A stretch of 5,386 bases of DNA from Methanomicrobiales archaeon (GTDB lineage Archaea > Halobacteriota > Methanomicrobia > Methanomicrobiales > Methanoculleaceae), in the NCBI GenBank assembly GCA_012510335.1, contig JAAZIF010000156.1:1-5386 (forward strand), given 5' to 3'. Below, in pieces: positions 4,973 through 5,386 of this stretch. Under the pieces are notes generated by a model that saw only the letters and a list, made by a program, of their open reading frames with translations, was not told the origin of the DNA and ran no database searches. The translations under genes and the position numbers were made by a program. Within the stretch, counting starts at the first letter, position 1. Each line of letters starts with the position of its first letter.

Positions 4973-5386
4973 CGACGGCCCTGTCGATCTCCTCGTTCGT
5001 GATCACCAGCGGCGGGATCAGCCTGAGGTTCCCGTCGGCGGCGCAGTTGACGAGCACCCCACCATCGGCGCAGGCCTGCTGCACCTCCGGGCACCTGTCA
5101 CCGACCGACATGCCGATCATGAGGCCACGGCCCCTCGGACTGTGGCGGGCAAGCCCCCTCATGAACCGCTCGCCCTTCGCCGGGACATCGGGGAGAACCT
5201 CCTCGATGACATCGATTGTGGCGAGTGCCACGGCGCAGGCGAGCGGCCCCCCGGCGAAGGTGCTCCCGTGCTCGCCCCTCTTGAACTCGAGCCCCTCGCG
5301 GGCGAGGAGTGCGCCGACAGGAAACCCGCTCGCAATCCCTTTTGCGAGCGTGACGATATCAGGGGTGATGCCGGTATGCTGCAGGG
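4947..5386 (-). CDS. argD: acetylornithine aminotransferase, C-terminal part (5' end outside window)
   Basis: The frame runs without a stop from the window edge (first full codon at 5384) to a TAG at 4947-4949. That gives 145 C-terminal residues of a class III PLP aminotransferase. The visible part starts LQHTGITPDIVTLAKGIASG, whose lysine in TLAKGIASG forms the PLP Schiff base. Next come FPVGALLA, the class III phosphate-site motif HGSTFAGGPLACAVA, RGRGLMIGMSV, and the ArgD-like end GVLVNCAADGNLRLIPPLVIT. ArgD transfers the amino group of glutamate to N-acetylglutamate semialdehyde in arginine synthesis. Some archaeal relatives also serve lysine or ornithine pathways, so substrate range is open. 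The GTG at 5231 lies inside the domain, after the PLP lysine, and is not the start. Its 3' end overlaps hisC, and it is the first visible gene of the minus-strand operon. Confidence 0.92.
   Translation of the reverse strand, partial: LQHTGITPDIVTLAKGIASGFPVGALLAREGLEFKRGEHGSTFAGGPLACAVALATIDVIEEVLPDVPAKGERFMRGLARHSPRGRGLMIGMSVGDRCPEVQQACADGGVLVNCAADGNLRLIPPLVITNEEIDRAVDVVDAALG

Noticed and set aside
4589..5002. 137-residue plus-strand frame opposite hisC
   Set aside because: It is a shadow of the clearly coding minus-strand hisC and argD end, with an Arg/Gly/Pro-rich product typical of antisense reading of GC-rich genes.
5229..5231. GTG as the start of the argD-like gene
   Set aside because: The same frame continues upstream to the window edge and contains the PLP lysine motif TLAKGIASG and HGSTFAGGPLACA, so the GTG is internal.

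Overview
The window looks like a piece of a GC-rich euryarchaeal methanogen chromosome, most likely Methanomicrobiales (a Methanoculleus-like organism). This is an inference from three things: a small DUF1894-type protein of a family I know only from methanogens, an archaeal-type CDP-alcohol phosphatidyltransferase resembling archaetidylinositol phosphate synthase, and a Fap7/AK6-type adenylate kinase. The five predicted genes seen whole, and the partial sixth, show strong G/C preference at third codon positions. No mobile element, CRISPR array, rRNA or tRNA is visible.

Layout. Bases 6-281 (+) encode the DUF1894-type protein, followed at once by a T-run that could end transcription. A gap of about 500 bases (282-778) has no convincing gene but holds several inverted repeats. 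Among them are overlapping, mutually exclusive hairpins at 536-595 and a strong hairpin at 621-644. A TATA-like element at 665-672 lies near the 3' end of the gap. Bases 782-2725 (+) encode a soluble sensor histidine kinase with the order receiver-like, PAS, GAF, HisKA-like and HATPase domains. It ends convergently with a minus-strand gene block, with a 71-base spacer between the stops.

The minus-strand block, in transcription order, is argD (acetylornithine aminotransferase, its 5' part outside the window), hisC (histidinol-phosphate aminotransferase), a Fap7/AK6-like adenylate kinase, and a CDP-alcohol phosphatidyltransferase. All three junctions overlap: about 26 bases at argD/hisC, and the 4-base ATGA type at hisC/kinase and kinase/transferase. 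This points to one translationally coupled operon that combines arginine and histidine synthesis with a ribosome-assembly type NMP kinase and membrane lipid headgroup synthesis.

No clear new defence or mobile system is present. The points most worth a second look are the structured 500-base gap upstream of the kinase, with its switch-like hairpin topology, and the kinase's N-terminal receiver domain, which keeps the phosphoacceptor-like Asp but has lost the metal-binding acidic pair.
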